A DNA stretch of 5,569 bases from DASQPR01 sp035713725 (GCA_035713725.1 DASTMZ010000168.1:1-5569); one strand, 5' to 3'; shown: positions 1 to 4,827, counted from the stretch's first letter. Made by a program: numbers and translations. The notes: a model not told the origin generated them from the sequence alone.

Positions 1-415
1 GGTCGAGCGCCTCCTGTGGCGTTGCGGCGATGAAGTGGAACGTCGTGCCGCCGGCCATCTCGATCGACGGCCGCGGGACGCTGTGCGTCAGAACGAACAC
101 TGGGATGCGGAACGGTGGCTCGTCGCCCCACCAGCCTCGCCAGTCCGGGTCGTCAGGAAAGTTGTGCAGACCGAACATCCCCGCGCCCATGATCTCCGCG
201 CCGACCTCGGCGAAGTATGACTTCGCATACTCGTCGTCCACGCCGGTCGTGCCCTCGCCCGAGGTGTCGTGTAGGACGCGTTCACGGAATGTCCGCGTCG
301 CGACGTAGGCGTCGACCAGACGCGACCAGTCCTCGCCGAACGGGTTATCGGGTGTCTGATCCGTCGTGGTCGCGAATCCGTCGAGCGAAATGTTGAGGTC
401 GACACGTACAGCCAT
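1..415 (-). CDS. Dihydrofolate reductase family protein (RibD C-terminal-like), 3' end cut by window
   Basis: The minus-strand frame starts at ATG 415-413 and stays open to the window edge, giving 138 residues; relatives are about 190-200 residues, so roughly the last quarter is missing. It opens with MAVRVDLNISLDGF, the usual first strand and SLDGF turn of RibD-C/DHFR-like proteins. Around residues 72-105 it reads EIMGAGMFG, then a Trp-rich stretch with GWWGDEPPF, then PVFVLTHSV and GGTTFHF, all typical of the 'dihydrofolate reductase family protein' group. Family members are thought to be NAD(P)H-dependent reductases, but most have no known substrate, so folate or riboflavin synthesis should not be assumed. 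A weak G-rich ribosome site (GGGGG, 425-421) lies 5 bases before the ATG, and a TATGAT box lies about 36 bases upstream. Family assignment is firm; the substrate is unknown. Confidence 0.88.
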   Translation of the reverse strand, partial: MAVRVDLNISLDGFATTTDQTPDNPFGEDWSRLVDAYVATRTFRERVLHDTSGEGTTGVDDEYAKSYFAEVGAEIMGAGMFGLHNFPDDPDWRGWWGDEPPFRIPVFVLTHSVPRPSIEMAGGTTFHFIAATPQEALD

Positions 416-451
416 TTGCGCCCCCGCCACAAAGTGCGTGTGATGGCGCTC

Positions 452-480
452 ATCATACGGATCCAGCCGCTTCAGTCGGC
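452..480 (-). promoter_or_regulatory. Putative promoter of the DHFR-family gene
   Basis: On the minus strand TATGAT (457-452) is a near-perfect -10 box. A poor -35 candidate, GCCGAC (480-475), sits 17 bases upstream. Transcription would begin near 445, giving a leader of about 30 bases before the ATG at 415. The -10 is seen directly; its use as a promoter is inferred. Confidence 0.45.
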
Positions 481-516
481 GTGAACGTCGGCGTGGGGAT
501 TGCTGCGGCCTTGTGA

Positions 517-717
517 AGCTGGACGATTGAGCACTTCACGCAGGTCAATCCAGCGGGTGCCACCGAGGGCGACGTGCCGTCCCTGTTGCGACGCGTTGCC
601 GACAGCATCGATGCTTTCGGTGCTGTTGAGGTTCAGGATCTGGTGCTGCATAACGAGGTCACAGCAGAAGGCATCTGGCCCTCGTTGACCGTTTACTTCC
701 ACCGCCCCGAGGCGTGA
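517..717 (+). CDS. Small conserved-looking hypothetical protein without a normal start codon
   Basis: This plus-strand frame is open from just after a TGA (514-516) to a TGA at 715-717. From residue 3 it reads TIEHFTQVNPAGATEGDVP, then SLLRRVADSIDAFG, VEVQDLVLHNEV and WPSLTVYFHRPEA. That is a plausible compact alpha/beta protein of about 65 residues with G/C in the third position of about 48 of 66 codons. It resembles small uncharacterised actinobacterial proteins I have seen, but no function is known. The codon where ATG or GTG would be expected, just before Thr-Ile-Glu, is TGG. No in-frame ATG, GTG or TTG occurs before GTG 574, which would remove the first third. The remaining options are a rare start (ATT 526), a late start at 574, a frame error near 512-525, or a decayed gene. 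It is the first frame in the chain leading to the DUF1905 gene. Coordinates give the maximal open frame, not a proven start. Confidence 0.5.
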   Translation, partial: SWTIEHFTQVNPAGATEGDVPSLLRRVADSIDAFGAVEVQDLVLHNEVTAEGIWPSLTVYFHRPEA

Positions 718-785
718 TGGCTGGGCGACCGCCGCAGATCAGCGGCACTTGGAACGGCGGTCGTCGGGTCCCGCTGCTTGAATAG
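717..785 (+). CDS. 22-codon mini-ORF linking two genes
   Basis: ATG 717-719 shares one base with the TGA of the preceding frame (TGATG). The frame runs 22 codons (MAGRPPQISG, then TWNGGRRVPLLE) to a TAG at 783-785, which directly abuts the GTG start of the DUF1905 gene. The product matches nothing I recognise. Its arrangement suggests it could pass ribosomes from the upstream frame to the downstream gene, since that gene has no clear ribosome-binding site. It may equally be chance. Translation is inferred only. Confidence 0.2.
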   Translation: MAGRPPQISGTWNGGRRVPLLE

Positions 786-1094
786 GTGACCGTGGAGTGG
801 GCGTTCGACGGCGAGGTCATCGAGTGGCGCGGGCCGGCGCCGTACTTCTTCGTGGCCATGTCCGAGTCCGACAGCGCCGAACTCAAGGAGGAGGCGCGGG
901 AGCTCATCTACTGGGGCCAGGTCCCGGTGCGTGTCGTCATCGGCGGCACGGAGTTCAGCACCGCGCTGTTTCCCAGGGATGGCCGCTATCTCGTTCCGCT
1001 GCGGGATGCGGTCCGAAAGGCTGAGGACATCCGCGAGGGTGACGTCGTCGCGGTGGCGCTGCGTCCCGCCCGTCGCCCCAACGTCCGTCGGTGA
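786..1094 (+). CDS. DUF1905 domain protein
   Basis: The product has 102 residues. DUF1905 covers nearly all of it: an opening strand pair TVEWAFDGEVIEWRGPAPYF with FVAMSESDSAELKEEA, then GQVPVRVVIGGTEFSTALFP, a Gly-Arg-Tyr turn, and VPLRDAVRKAEDIREGDVV. The pattern of 'vpVr..iGgt.f.tslfPr...y.lPl...vRka..i..GD.V.v.L' is the family signature. DUF1905 proteins are small beta-rich domains of unknown biochemical role, sometimes fused to YdeI-like domains; here the domain stands alone. The GTG at 786 places the first strand at residue 2, as in relatives; GTG 792 is an alternative. There is no clear Shine-Dalgarno sequence, and the gene abuts the TAG of the mini-ORF, so coupled translation is possible. 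Its TGA overlaps a GTG of the next frame (GTGA, 1091-1094), suggesting one operon. Confidence 0.85.
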   Translation: MTVEWAFDGEVIEWRGPAPYFFVAMSESDSAELKEEARELIYWGQVPVRVVIGGTEFSTALFPRDGRYLVPLRDAVRKAEDIREGDVVAVALRPARRPNVRR

Positions 1095-1095
1095 C

Positions 1096-1102
1096 GGAAG
1101 GA
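1096..1102 (+). promoter_or_regulatory. Shine-Dalgarno site favouring the start at 1109
   Basis: GGAAGGA lies 6 bases before GTG 1109 and downstream of the alternative GTG 1091. It supports independent initiation at 1109, in addition to or instead of coupling at the GTGA overlap. Confidence 0.55.
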
Positions 1103-1108
1103 AGCGAC

Positions 1109-1456
1109 GTGCTGAGACCGCCCAAGCCTGACCCAACCCTGGATCCGTTTCGTGATGGCATCGCGGTGCTTCGCCGCGACGGTGCCATCGAGGGGCATGT
1201 CGCCACGACAGTTGGTACGTTCTGGTCGCCAAGCCGCCCGCTGTCTCGCCAGTGGTGGGTGTGGTTCGTCGTAGTGTGGTCGGATGGCCGCCGCGAGCGG
1301 CCGTTCGAGGACTATCCACCGTGGACGACCGTTCGAGAGATGCAGAGCGGCTACGTCGAGTGGACCGGCGGTGACCGGTACGACATCGAATGGCTGTCGG
1401 AACCGGAGCGCATGCGCGTTCGAGAGGAACTTCACCTGCGAGCCGAGGACTTCTGA
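1109..1456 (+). CDS. Hypothetical Trp-rich protein, operon partner of the DUF1905 gene
   Basis: I do not recognise this protein. From GTG 1109 it has 115 residues; from GTG 1091, which overlaps the previous stop as GTGA, it has 121. I prefer 1109 because GGAAGGA (1096-1102) lies 6 bases before it, whereas the 1091 start has no such site. The chain has a Pro-rich start (LRPPKPDPTLDPF), a central aromatic segment with RQWWVWFVVVWSDGRRERPF, a PPWTTVREMQSGYVEW stretch, and a charged Glu/Arg-rich C-terminal helix (SEPERMRVREELHLRAEDF). The VWFVVVW run is too short to be a clear membrane segment and fits a buried beta strand. No cysteine or obvious catalytic motif is present. Its closeness to the DUF1905 gene implies co-expression, not a known shared function. 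Confidence 0.7.
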   Translation: MLRPPKPDPTLDPFRDGIAVLRRDGAIEGHVATTVGTFWSPSRPLSRQWWVWFVVVWSDGRRERPFEDYPPWTTVREMQSGYVEWTGGDRYDIEWLSEPERMRVREELHLRAEDF

Positions 1457-1491
1457 CGGTCCCCGACAACGTCCCACATGGCGCTGGACTT

Positions 1492-1507
1492 CGAGCCTCA
1501 AAGCTCG
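1492..1507 (+). terminator. Weak hairpin after the DUF1905 operon
   Basis: CGAGC (1492-1496) and GCTCG (1503-1507) form a 5-bp stem with a 6-base loop, 35 bases after the TGA at 1454-1456. There is no T-run. It might help end the upstream operon, but it is short enough to be chance. The rest of the 1457-1600 gap shows no gene I can support. Confidence 0.15.
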
Positions 1508-1603
1508 CACCGTACGCACGAGACAACGCGTCCGCGCTCACCTACACCGCTGCGAAGCGACGTCGGTCGCGTTCCGGTCACCTGTCGCGGCGGCGTCCGA
1601 CGC

Positions 1604-1633
1604 TTTACCGTCCGCGCTGGGCGCGGCTAGGAT
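1604..1633 (+). promoter_or_regulatory. Promoter of the lipoprotein gene
   Basis: TTTACC (1604-1609) and TAGGAT (1628-1633) are separated by 18 bases and match the main vegetative sigma factor consensus for actinobacteria (TTGACA-like and TANNNT). Transcription would begin near 1640, giving a leader of about 40 bases that contains GGAGG before the ATG at 1680. Sequence match is good; activity is inferred. Confidence 0.6.
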
Positions 1634-1670
1634 CCTGAGGCCGCGCTGCGCGTGTTGGCAGCCTTCGATG

Positions 1671-1675
1671 GGAGG
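1671..1675 (+). promoter_or_regulatory. Ribosome-binding site deciding the lipoprotein start
   Basis: GGAGG lies 4 bases before ATG 1680. An earlier in-frame ATG at 1668 lies before this site, so the start at 1680 is preferred; it also gives a well-formed signal peptide. Confidence 0.6.
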
Positions 1676-1679
1676 CGCG

Positions 1680-2312
1680 ATGTCATCGGTCCGGTTCGCC
1701 GCCGCCGGGGTTGCGGCCGCGTTGATCGTCGCGGTCGCGGGCTGCACATCGGACAAGACGGGTACGCCAACCGCACGGCCCTCGCCAACGACGTCGGTGC
1801 GGCTCACGACACCGATACCGACCGGCCCAGTCACCACGCCGTCATTGCCGGCCGGCACCGTTCCGCCGGTCACGACTTCGCCGCCGAAGTTGTCCAAGAT
1901 CGTGCTCGGACCGGACGGCTTCGGCACGGTCAAGCTCGGCATGACGCCCGCGCAGGCGCAGGCGACGCACCTAGTCAGCAAGCCAACGACGGAGGTAGGG
2001 CAGACATGCCAGACTGGCCGGCTGCTGGCCGCGCCGAGCGGCGGCTCGCCGTCGTTGTTCTTCTCACCGACACTCGGCCTCGCCGCGATCTACGCGTACC
2101 CGGGCATCACCACGCCGGCCGGCATCAAGATCGGAAGCACGCTCGCGCAGTTGCAGCTTGCCTACCCGACGTGGCAGGGCTTGCAGGGCACCGAGGGTCC
2201 CGGGTACGTGGTGGCCGACGGTGGCCTGGCGAGCCAGTACCGCATCGCGGTGTCCAATGGGCGCGTCATCGAGATAGCGGTCCAGTTCGACGCGCAGGAC
2301 TGCTACGAGTAG
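1680..2312 (+). CDS. Secreted lipoprotein with Pro/Thr-rich linker, unknown function
   Basis: The product has 210 residues. Residues 1-21 form a short signal peptide (one Arg, then AAAGVAAALIVAVAG), followed by Cys22 in a VAGC lipobox, so the mature protein should be lipid-anchored on the outer face of the membrane. Residues 23-69 are a flexible linker rich in Pro, Thr and Ser. The folded part, residues 70-210, contains two similar segments: GFGTVKLGMTPAQAQA (80-95) and AGIKIGSTLAQLQLAYP (147-163). Each looks like a strand plus helix built on a 'Gxx.lG.t.aq...' pattern, as in BLIP-like or SmpA/OmlA-like modules; that link is only a suggestion. Cys110 and Cys208 are the only other cysteines and could form a disulfide outside the cell. 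The gene has its own promoter and ribosome site. It converges on the monooxygenase gene with 33 bases between stops. No ligand can be named. Confidence 0.85.
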   Translation: MSSVRFAAAGVAAALIVAVAGCTSDKTGTPTARPSPTTSVRLTTPIPTGPVTTPSLPAGTVPPVTTSPPKLSKIVLGPDGFGTVKLGMTPAQAQATHLVSKPTTEVGQTCQTGRLLAAPSGGSPSLFFSPTLGLAAIYAYPGITTPAGIKIGSTLAQLQLAYPTWQGLQGTEGPGYVVADGGLASQYRIAVSNGRVIEIAVQFDAQDCYE

Positions 2313-2345
2313 GTCCGCGCTGTCCAGAGTGGGGAGCCGCCGTTG

Positions 2346-3539
2346 CTAGTCGGGGTCGACGCCGGCGTACGCGTGTGAGAACCAGTTCGTCAGCAACGGA
2401 TCGGTCTGCATCGCGCTGATCCAGCCGTTCCGGATGCCTCGCGCGAAGCCGCCCGGGACCGCGTACGAAGGCTCGTCTCCGTCGCGCAGGCTCGCCAGGA
2501 GGATGTGCAGGAACCAACTGGAAAATGCCTCGGCGCGCCAGACCGCAGGCAGGCGCGTGGCGGAATACGCGGCAAGGCGGGCGCCGTCCCGGCGTGGTCC
2601 GAACCGCTCGATGACGCCGCTCGCCAACTCGACGGCGTCCTGGATCGCGAGGTTCATTCCCTTGCCGCCGGCCGGCGTAATCAGGTGCGCGGCATCGCCG
2701 GCGAGAAACAGGCGACCGTCCTGCATCGGTTCGATAACGCGGGTACGCAGGTCGAGCAGGTACGCGTCCTCGAACCGTACGTCGGCGAGCCGAGAGCCAG
2801 CGCCGAGCCGGATCGTCAACTCATCACGGATCCGCGCCGGCGGCCAATCGCTGAGGTTGTCGGTCGCGGCGACCTCGAGGTAGTACCGAGTGTGGTCGGC
2901 GCCCCGTCGCATGTGACCGGCGAAGCCGTTGGGATGCGCGGCGTAGATCGTGTGGTTCTCCAGAGGCGCGGCCGCACCGGTCACCACAAGCCACCGCGCT
3001 GGCAGACACCACTCGTTGGTACGCGTGCCGGTCATCGCGGCTGCCACCGCGCTGCGCGCTCCGTCGCAGCCGACCGCGACGTCGCAGTCGATGTCGTACG
3101 AGCCGCCGCTGTCGTCGGTCACGGCCAGCGTCGCGCCATCGTCGTCCTGCCGGGCGCCGGAAACCTCGTGACCGTAGCGAATCGCGGCGCCGCCGGAATC
3201 TAGCGACGCGCAGAGCCGATCGACGAGCAGGTGCTGCGGATAGACGTAGTGCGGCCGGTTGCCGGTGATCGTGGCGTAGTCGAGCACCGTGGACCCGTCG
3301 GTGGTACGGAACTCACAGCGCCCGTTCTCCGCCGCGAACTCGAGCACCGGACCCGCGATGCCGGCCGCTTCGAGCAGCCGTACCGTCCGGTGTTCGATCA
3401 GTCCCGCCTTGGGATGCGCGCTGAGCGCTGTGCGCGGGCGCCGTTCCAGTAGTACGAAGTCGATGTCGGCGCGGCGCAGCAGATGCGCGACAACCAGGCC
3501 GGCGGGGCCGGCCCCAACGATGGCGACGGTGGTACGCAT
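2346..3539 (-). CDS. PobA-like FAD-dependent monooxygenase (probable 4-hydroxybenzoate 3-monooxygenase family)
   Basis: The 397-residue product closely follows Pseudomonas p-hydroxybenzoate hydroxylase (394 residues) end to end. Those enzymes use FAD, NAD(P)H and O2 to turn 4-hydroxybenzoate into protocatechuate in the cytoplasm. Visible motifs are the FAD dinucleotide fold GAGPAG (9-14) ending at Glu32, the DG motif GCDGARS (157-163), and the second FAD motif FLAGDAAHL (278-286) followed by GGKGMNLA. By hand alignment, Tyr199, Arg212, Arg218, Tyr220, Pro289 and Tyr391 match PobA Tyr201, Arg214, Arg220, Tyr222, Pro293 and Tyr385. Met210 replaces Ser212, Lys44 replaces Arg44 and Ala290 replaces Thr294, so a related aromatic acid may be the substrate. 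ATG 3539 is chosen because it places GAGPAG at the usual distance and has GGGAGG upstream (3556-3551). It diverges from the YCII gene across a spacer rich in dyads. Family is firm, exact substrate is not, so no symbol is given. Confidence 0.88.
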   Translation of the reverse strand: MRTTVAIVGAGPAGLVVAHLLRRADIDFVLLERRPRTALSAHPKAGLIEHRTVRLLEAAGIAGPVLEFAAENGRCEFRTTDGSTVLDYATITGNRPHYVYPQHLLVDRLCASLDSGGAAIRYGHEVSGARQDDDGATLAVTDDSGGSYDIDCDVAVGCDGARSAVAAAMTGTRTNEWCLPARWLVVTGAAAPLENHTIYAAHPNGFAGHMRRGADHTRYYLEVAATDNLSDWPPARIRDELTIRLGAGSRLADVRFEDAYLLDLRTRVIEPMQDGRLFLAGDAAHLITPAGGKGMNLAIQDAVELASGVIERFGPRRDGARLAAYSATRLPAVWRAEAFSSWFLHILLASLRDGDEPSYAVPGGFARGIRNGWISAMQTDPLLTNWFSHAYAGVDPD

Positions 3540-3550
3540 CGGTGGCGACA

Positions 3551-3556
3551 CCTCCC
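3551..3556 (-). promoter_or_regulatory. Ribosome-binding site of the monooxygenase gene
   Basis: GGGAGG reads on the minus strand about 11 bases before the ATG at 3539. The spacing is somewhat long, but no other A/G-rich site is closer. It separates this start from longer readings of the frame that continue upstream. Confidence 0.5.
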
Positions 3557-3561
3557 GCGAC

Positions 3562-3574
3562 CGGGGACTCCCCG
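3562..3574. repeat. Short inverted repeat in the monooxygenase leader
   Basis: CGGGG-ACT-CCCCG forms a 5-bp stem with a 3-base loop just upstream of the monooxygenase ribosome-binding site. It could fold in the mRNA leader. In GC-rich DNA such a stem may be accidental. Confidence 0.3.
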
Positions 3575-3590
3575 TTGGAGGGCCGGCCGT

Positions 3591-3607
3591 GGCGACATTG
3601 TGTCGCC
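3591..3607. promoter_or_regulatory. Perfect dyad, candidate operator between divergent genes
   Basis: GGCGACA-TTG-TGTCGCC is a perfect 7-bp inverted repeat with a 3-base centre, 17 bp in all, in the shared upstream region of the monooxygenase and YCII genes. The half site GGCGACA occurs again at 3544-3550. Size and symmetry fit a dimeric repressor site. A weak minus-strand -10-like CAATGT, 17 bases after TTCGAC, overlaps it. No regulator gene lies in the window. Confidence 0.45.
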
Positions 3608-3633
3608 GCCGCGCGCGGTCGAACACGGTGCTA

Positions 3634-3653
3634 GCCCGGAGCTTGCCCGGAGC
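3634..3653 (+). repeat. Direct repeat with 11-bp period
   Basis: GCCCGGAGC occurs at 3634-3642 and again at 3645-3653. The 11-bp period is close to one helical turn, so both copies face the same side of DNA, as tandem regulator sites often do. Whether a protein binds there is not known. Confidence 0.35.
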
Positions 3654-3657
3654 GGGT

Positions 3658-3672
3658 TTCCGGGTGCCGGAA
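3658..3672. repeat. Inverted repeat upstream of the YCII start
   Basis: TTCCGG-GTG-CCGGAA is a perfect 6-bp inverted repeat ending 17 bases before ATG 3690. Flanking GG and CC extend it if one T is bulged. It could be an operator half-pair or a leader hairpin next to the ribosome site GGAAGG (3676-3681). Confidence 0.4.
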
Positions 3673-3689
3673 CCGGGAAGGCCTTGAGG

Positions 3690-4022
3690 ATGCCAAAGTT
3701 TGTGACCATCGGGTACGGAGACCGCGACGGATACGAGCGCACCGACCCCGCGGTGCGCAACGAGGCGCACGAGCGTGATGTGCAGCTTCAAAGCAAGGGT
3801 TTCGACATGGGAGTCGCCGGCATGCCGGTGCAGGTGCGCAACCACGACGCGGCCGGTGTGCAGACCGAGAGCGGCGGCTTCATGCGTGCTCAGCTGCCGG
3901 TGGCCGGGTTTGCCGTCATCGAGGCCGCCAATATGGCGGAGGCGGTCGACATGGTCTCGAACACCCCGTGCGCCGTGGCGCACGGGGTCGTCGAGGTGTG
4001 GCCGATCGATCCGAGGCTCTAG
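3690..4022 (+). CDS. YCII-family (DGPF-type) protein
   Basis: The 110-residue product fits the YCII-related family, small ferredoxin-like proteins usually of 95-120 residues. It has the first strand PKFVTIGYGDRDGYERTD, a helix rich in charged residues (AVRNEAHERDVQLQSKG), then VQVRN, a GGFMRAQLPVAGFAVIEAAN strand-helix unit, NMAEAVDMVSNTPCA and the closing strand GVVEVWPI. The GFAVIEA.. then MAEAVDM..NTP arrangement is typical. Family members are cytoplasmic dimers; a few act as lyases or dehalogenase-like enzymes, but most have no known reaction. ATG 3690 is preceded by GGAAGG (3676-3681) with 8 bases between. It is transcribed divergently from the PobA-like gene, so it may serve the same aromatic pathway, for example as a small isomerase or lyase; that is inference. 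A strong hairpin lies in its 3' part. Confidence 0.75.
   Translation: MPKFVTIGYGDRDGYERTDPAVRNEAHERDVQLQSKGFDMGVAGMPVQVRNHDAAGVQTESGGFMRAQLPVAGFAVIEAANMAEAVDMVSNTPCAVAHGVVEVWPIDPRL
3963..3988. repeat. Strong hairpin inside the YCII coding end
   Basis: ACCCCGTGCGCC (3963-3974) and GGCGCACGGGGT (3977-3988) are perfect complements around a 2-base centre, giving about 11 bp of stem with a 4-base loop. It lies 31 bases before the TAG and encodes TPCAVAHGV. It is the longest near-gapless dyad in the window and would form in mRNA and, by symmetry, on both strands. Confidence 0.6.
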
Positions 4023-4023
4023 G

Positions 4024-4103
4024 CCAGCGCGCCGGCCCGCCAGCGCCGGACGCCAGCGCTCCGCTTGCCAGCGCCGGACGCCAGCGCTCCGCTTGCCAGC
4101 GCC
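4024..4103 (+). repeat. GC-rich tandem repeat between convergent genes
   Basis: A 28-bp unit occurs at 4040-4067 and is repeated exactly at 4068-4095, with an 8-base partial third copy at 4096-4103. Within it the heptamer CCAGCGC occurs at 4024, 4040, 4053, 4068, 4081 and 4096, at alternating steps of about 13 and 15 bp. Each unit contains CGGACG and GCGCTCCG, which can fold into a bulged hairpin, so the block may end transcription from both the YCII and msrA sides. It fills almost the whole gap between the two stops. Confidence 0.8.
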
Positions 4104-4126
4104 CCGGGCGTCAGGCTCCGGCTAAG

Positions 4127-4783
4127 TCAGGCCTCGCTCGTCCCGACGCCCACCGGGCAGGACATTCCGTTCGGCCCGATGTTGCAGTAGCCGCCCGGGT
4201 TCTTGTGCAGGTACTGCTGGTGGTAGCCCTCGGCGTAGTAGAACTCGCGCAGCGGCGCGATCTCGGTGGTGATCTCGCCGTACCCGGCCTTCGTCACGAC
4301 CGGCTCGAACGCGGACCGCGACGCCTCGGCGGCGGCCGCCTGCGACAGCGTCGTGGTGTAGATCGCCGAGCGATATTGCGTGCCGACGTCGTTGCCCTGG
4401 CGGTTGCCCTGTGTCGGGTCGTGGTTCTCCCAGAACACCTTGAGCAGCTGGTCGTAGGACACCACGCTCGGGTCGTAGACGACCTGGACCGCCTCGGTGT
4501 GACCGGTCATGCCGGTGCAGGTCTCCTCGTACGTCGGGTTCGGCGTGTGCCCGCCGGCGTAGCCGACCGCGGTCGAGTAGACGCCCGGGATCTTCCAGAA
4601 CATTCGCTCGGCGCCCCAGAAACAGCCCATCCCGAAGACCGCGATCTCCGATCCGGTCGGCCACGGGCCCTGCTGTGGGGTACCCAGGACCGCGTGCACG
4701 GGTGGCACGGACAGCGGCGTCGCCCGGCCGGGCAGCGCCTGGTCGGCGGTGGGCATGGCAAGGGCGGTGCGGCGCAGAAACAC
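4127..4783 (-). CDS. msrA: Peptide-methionine (S)-S-oxide reductase MsrA
   Basis: The 218-residue product is a standard MsrA (E. coli 212 residues), a cytoplasmic enzyme that reduces methionine-S-sulfoxide in proteins and free methionine, using thioredoxin. The catalytic motif GCFWG lies at 53-57 with nucleophile Cys54. It is followed by the signature GYAGG (74-78), the GMTGHTEAVQVVYDP core, and FYYAEGYHQQYL. The C-terminal GYCNIGPNGMSC carries Cys200 and Cys209, the two recycling cysteines of the three-cysteine MsrA type. The N-terminal MFLRRTALAMPTADQALPGR is also typical of this group. GTG 4783 is chosen because AGGGAG lies 6 bases upstream (4795-4790) and relatives begin at this MFLRR; an upstream ATG (4852) has no such support. 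There is no MsrB gene in the window. It is downstream of the HIT gene on the same strand, separated by 205 bases with their own dyads, so it may have its own promoter. Confidence 0.97.
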   Translation of the reverse strand: MFLRRTALAMPTADQALPGRATPLSVPPVHAVLGTPQQGPWPTGSEIAVFGMGCFWGAERMFWKIPGVYSTAVGYAGGHTPNPTYEETCTGMTGHTEAVQVVYDPSVVSYDQLLKVFWENHDPTQGNRQGNDVGTQYRSAIYTTTLSQAAAAEASRSAFEPVVTKAGYGEITTEIAPLREFYYAEGYHQQYLHKNPGGYCNIGPNGMSCPVGVGTSEA

Positions 4784-4808
4784 GGTGCGCTCCCTGGTTG
4801 TCGATTCG

Positions 4809-4827
4809 GCCGGACCATGCGTCCGGC
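4809..4827. repeat. Inverted repeat upstream of msrA
   Basis: GCCGGAC (4809-4815) and GTCCGGC (4821-4827) form a perfect 7-bp dyad with a 5-base centre, 25 bases upstream of the msrA GTG. It may be an operator or a leader hairpin. No clear -10 box sits around it, so its relation to the promoter is open. Confidence 0.45.

Noticed and set aside
472..702. Minus-strand frame of 76 codons opposite the 517-717 frame
   Set aside because: The plus-strand frame has the more protein-like composition and alternating hydrophobic pattern; the minus-strand product resembles no family.
693..1541. Long open frame on the minus strand (282 codons) opposite the DUF1905 and hypothetical genes
   Set aside because: Its product is low-complexity, Arg/Ser/Pro-rich and unlike any family, while the plus strand carries a clear DUF1905 domain. 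Long antisense frames are common in GC-rich DNA.
1457..1600. Small gene in the gap before the lipoprotein promoter
   Set aside because: Short frames here have no ribosome site and no protein-like pattern.
2505..3203. Plus-strand open frame of 232 codons opposite the monooxygenase
   Set aside because: It mirrors the codon bias of the monooxygenase gene, whose FAD motifs are unmistakable.
3540..3983. Upstream extension of the monooxygenase frame to an ATG at 3983
   Set aside because: The extra residues overlap the YCII gene antisense and precede the FAD fold, which begins a few residues from the ATG at 3539, as in all family members.
4024..4103. CRISPR-like array
   Set aside because: The units are directly tandem with no unique spacers between them, and there are no cas genes.
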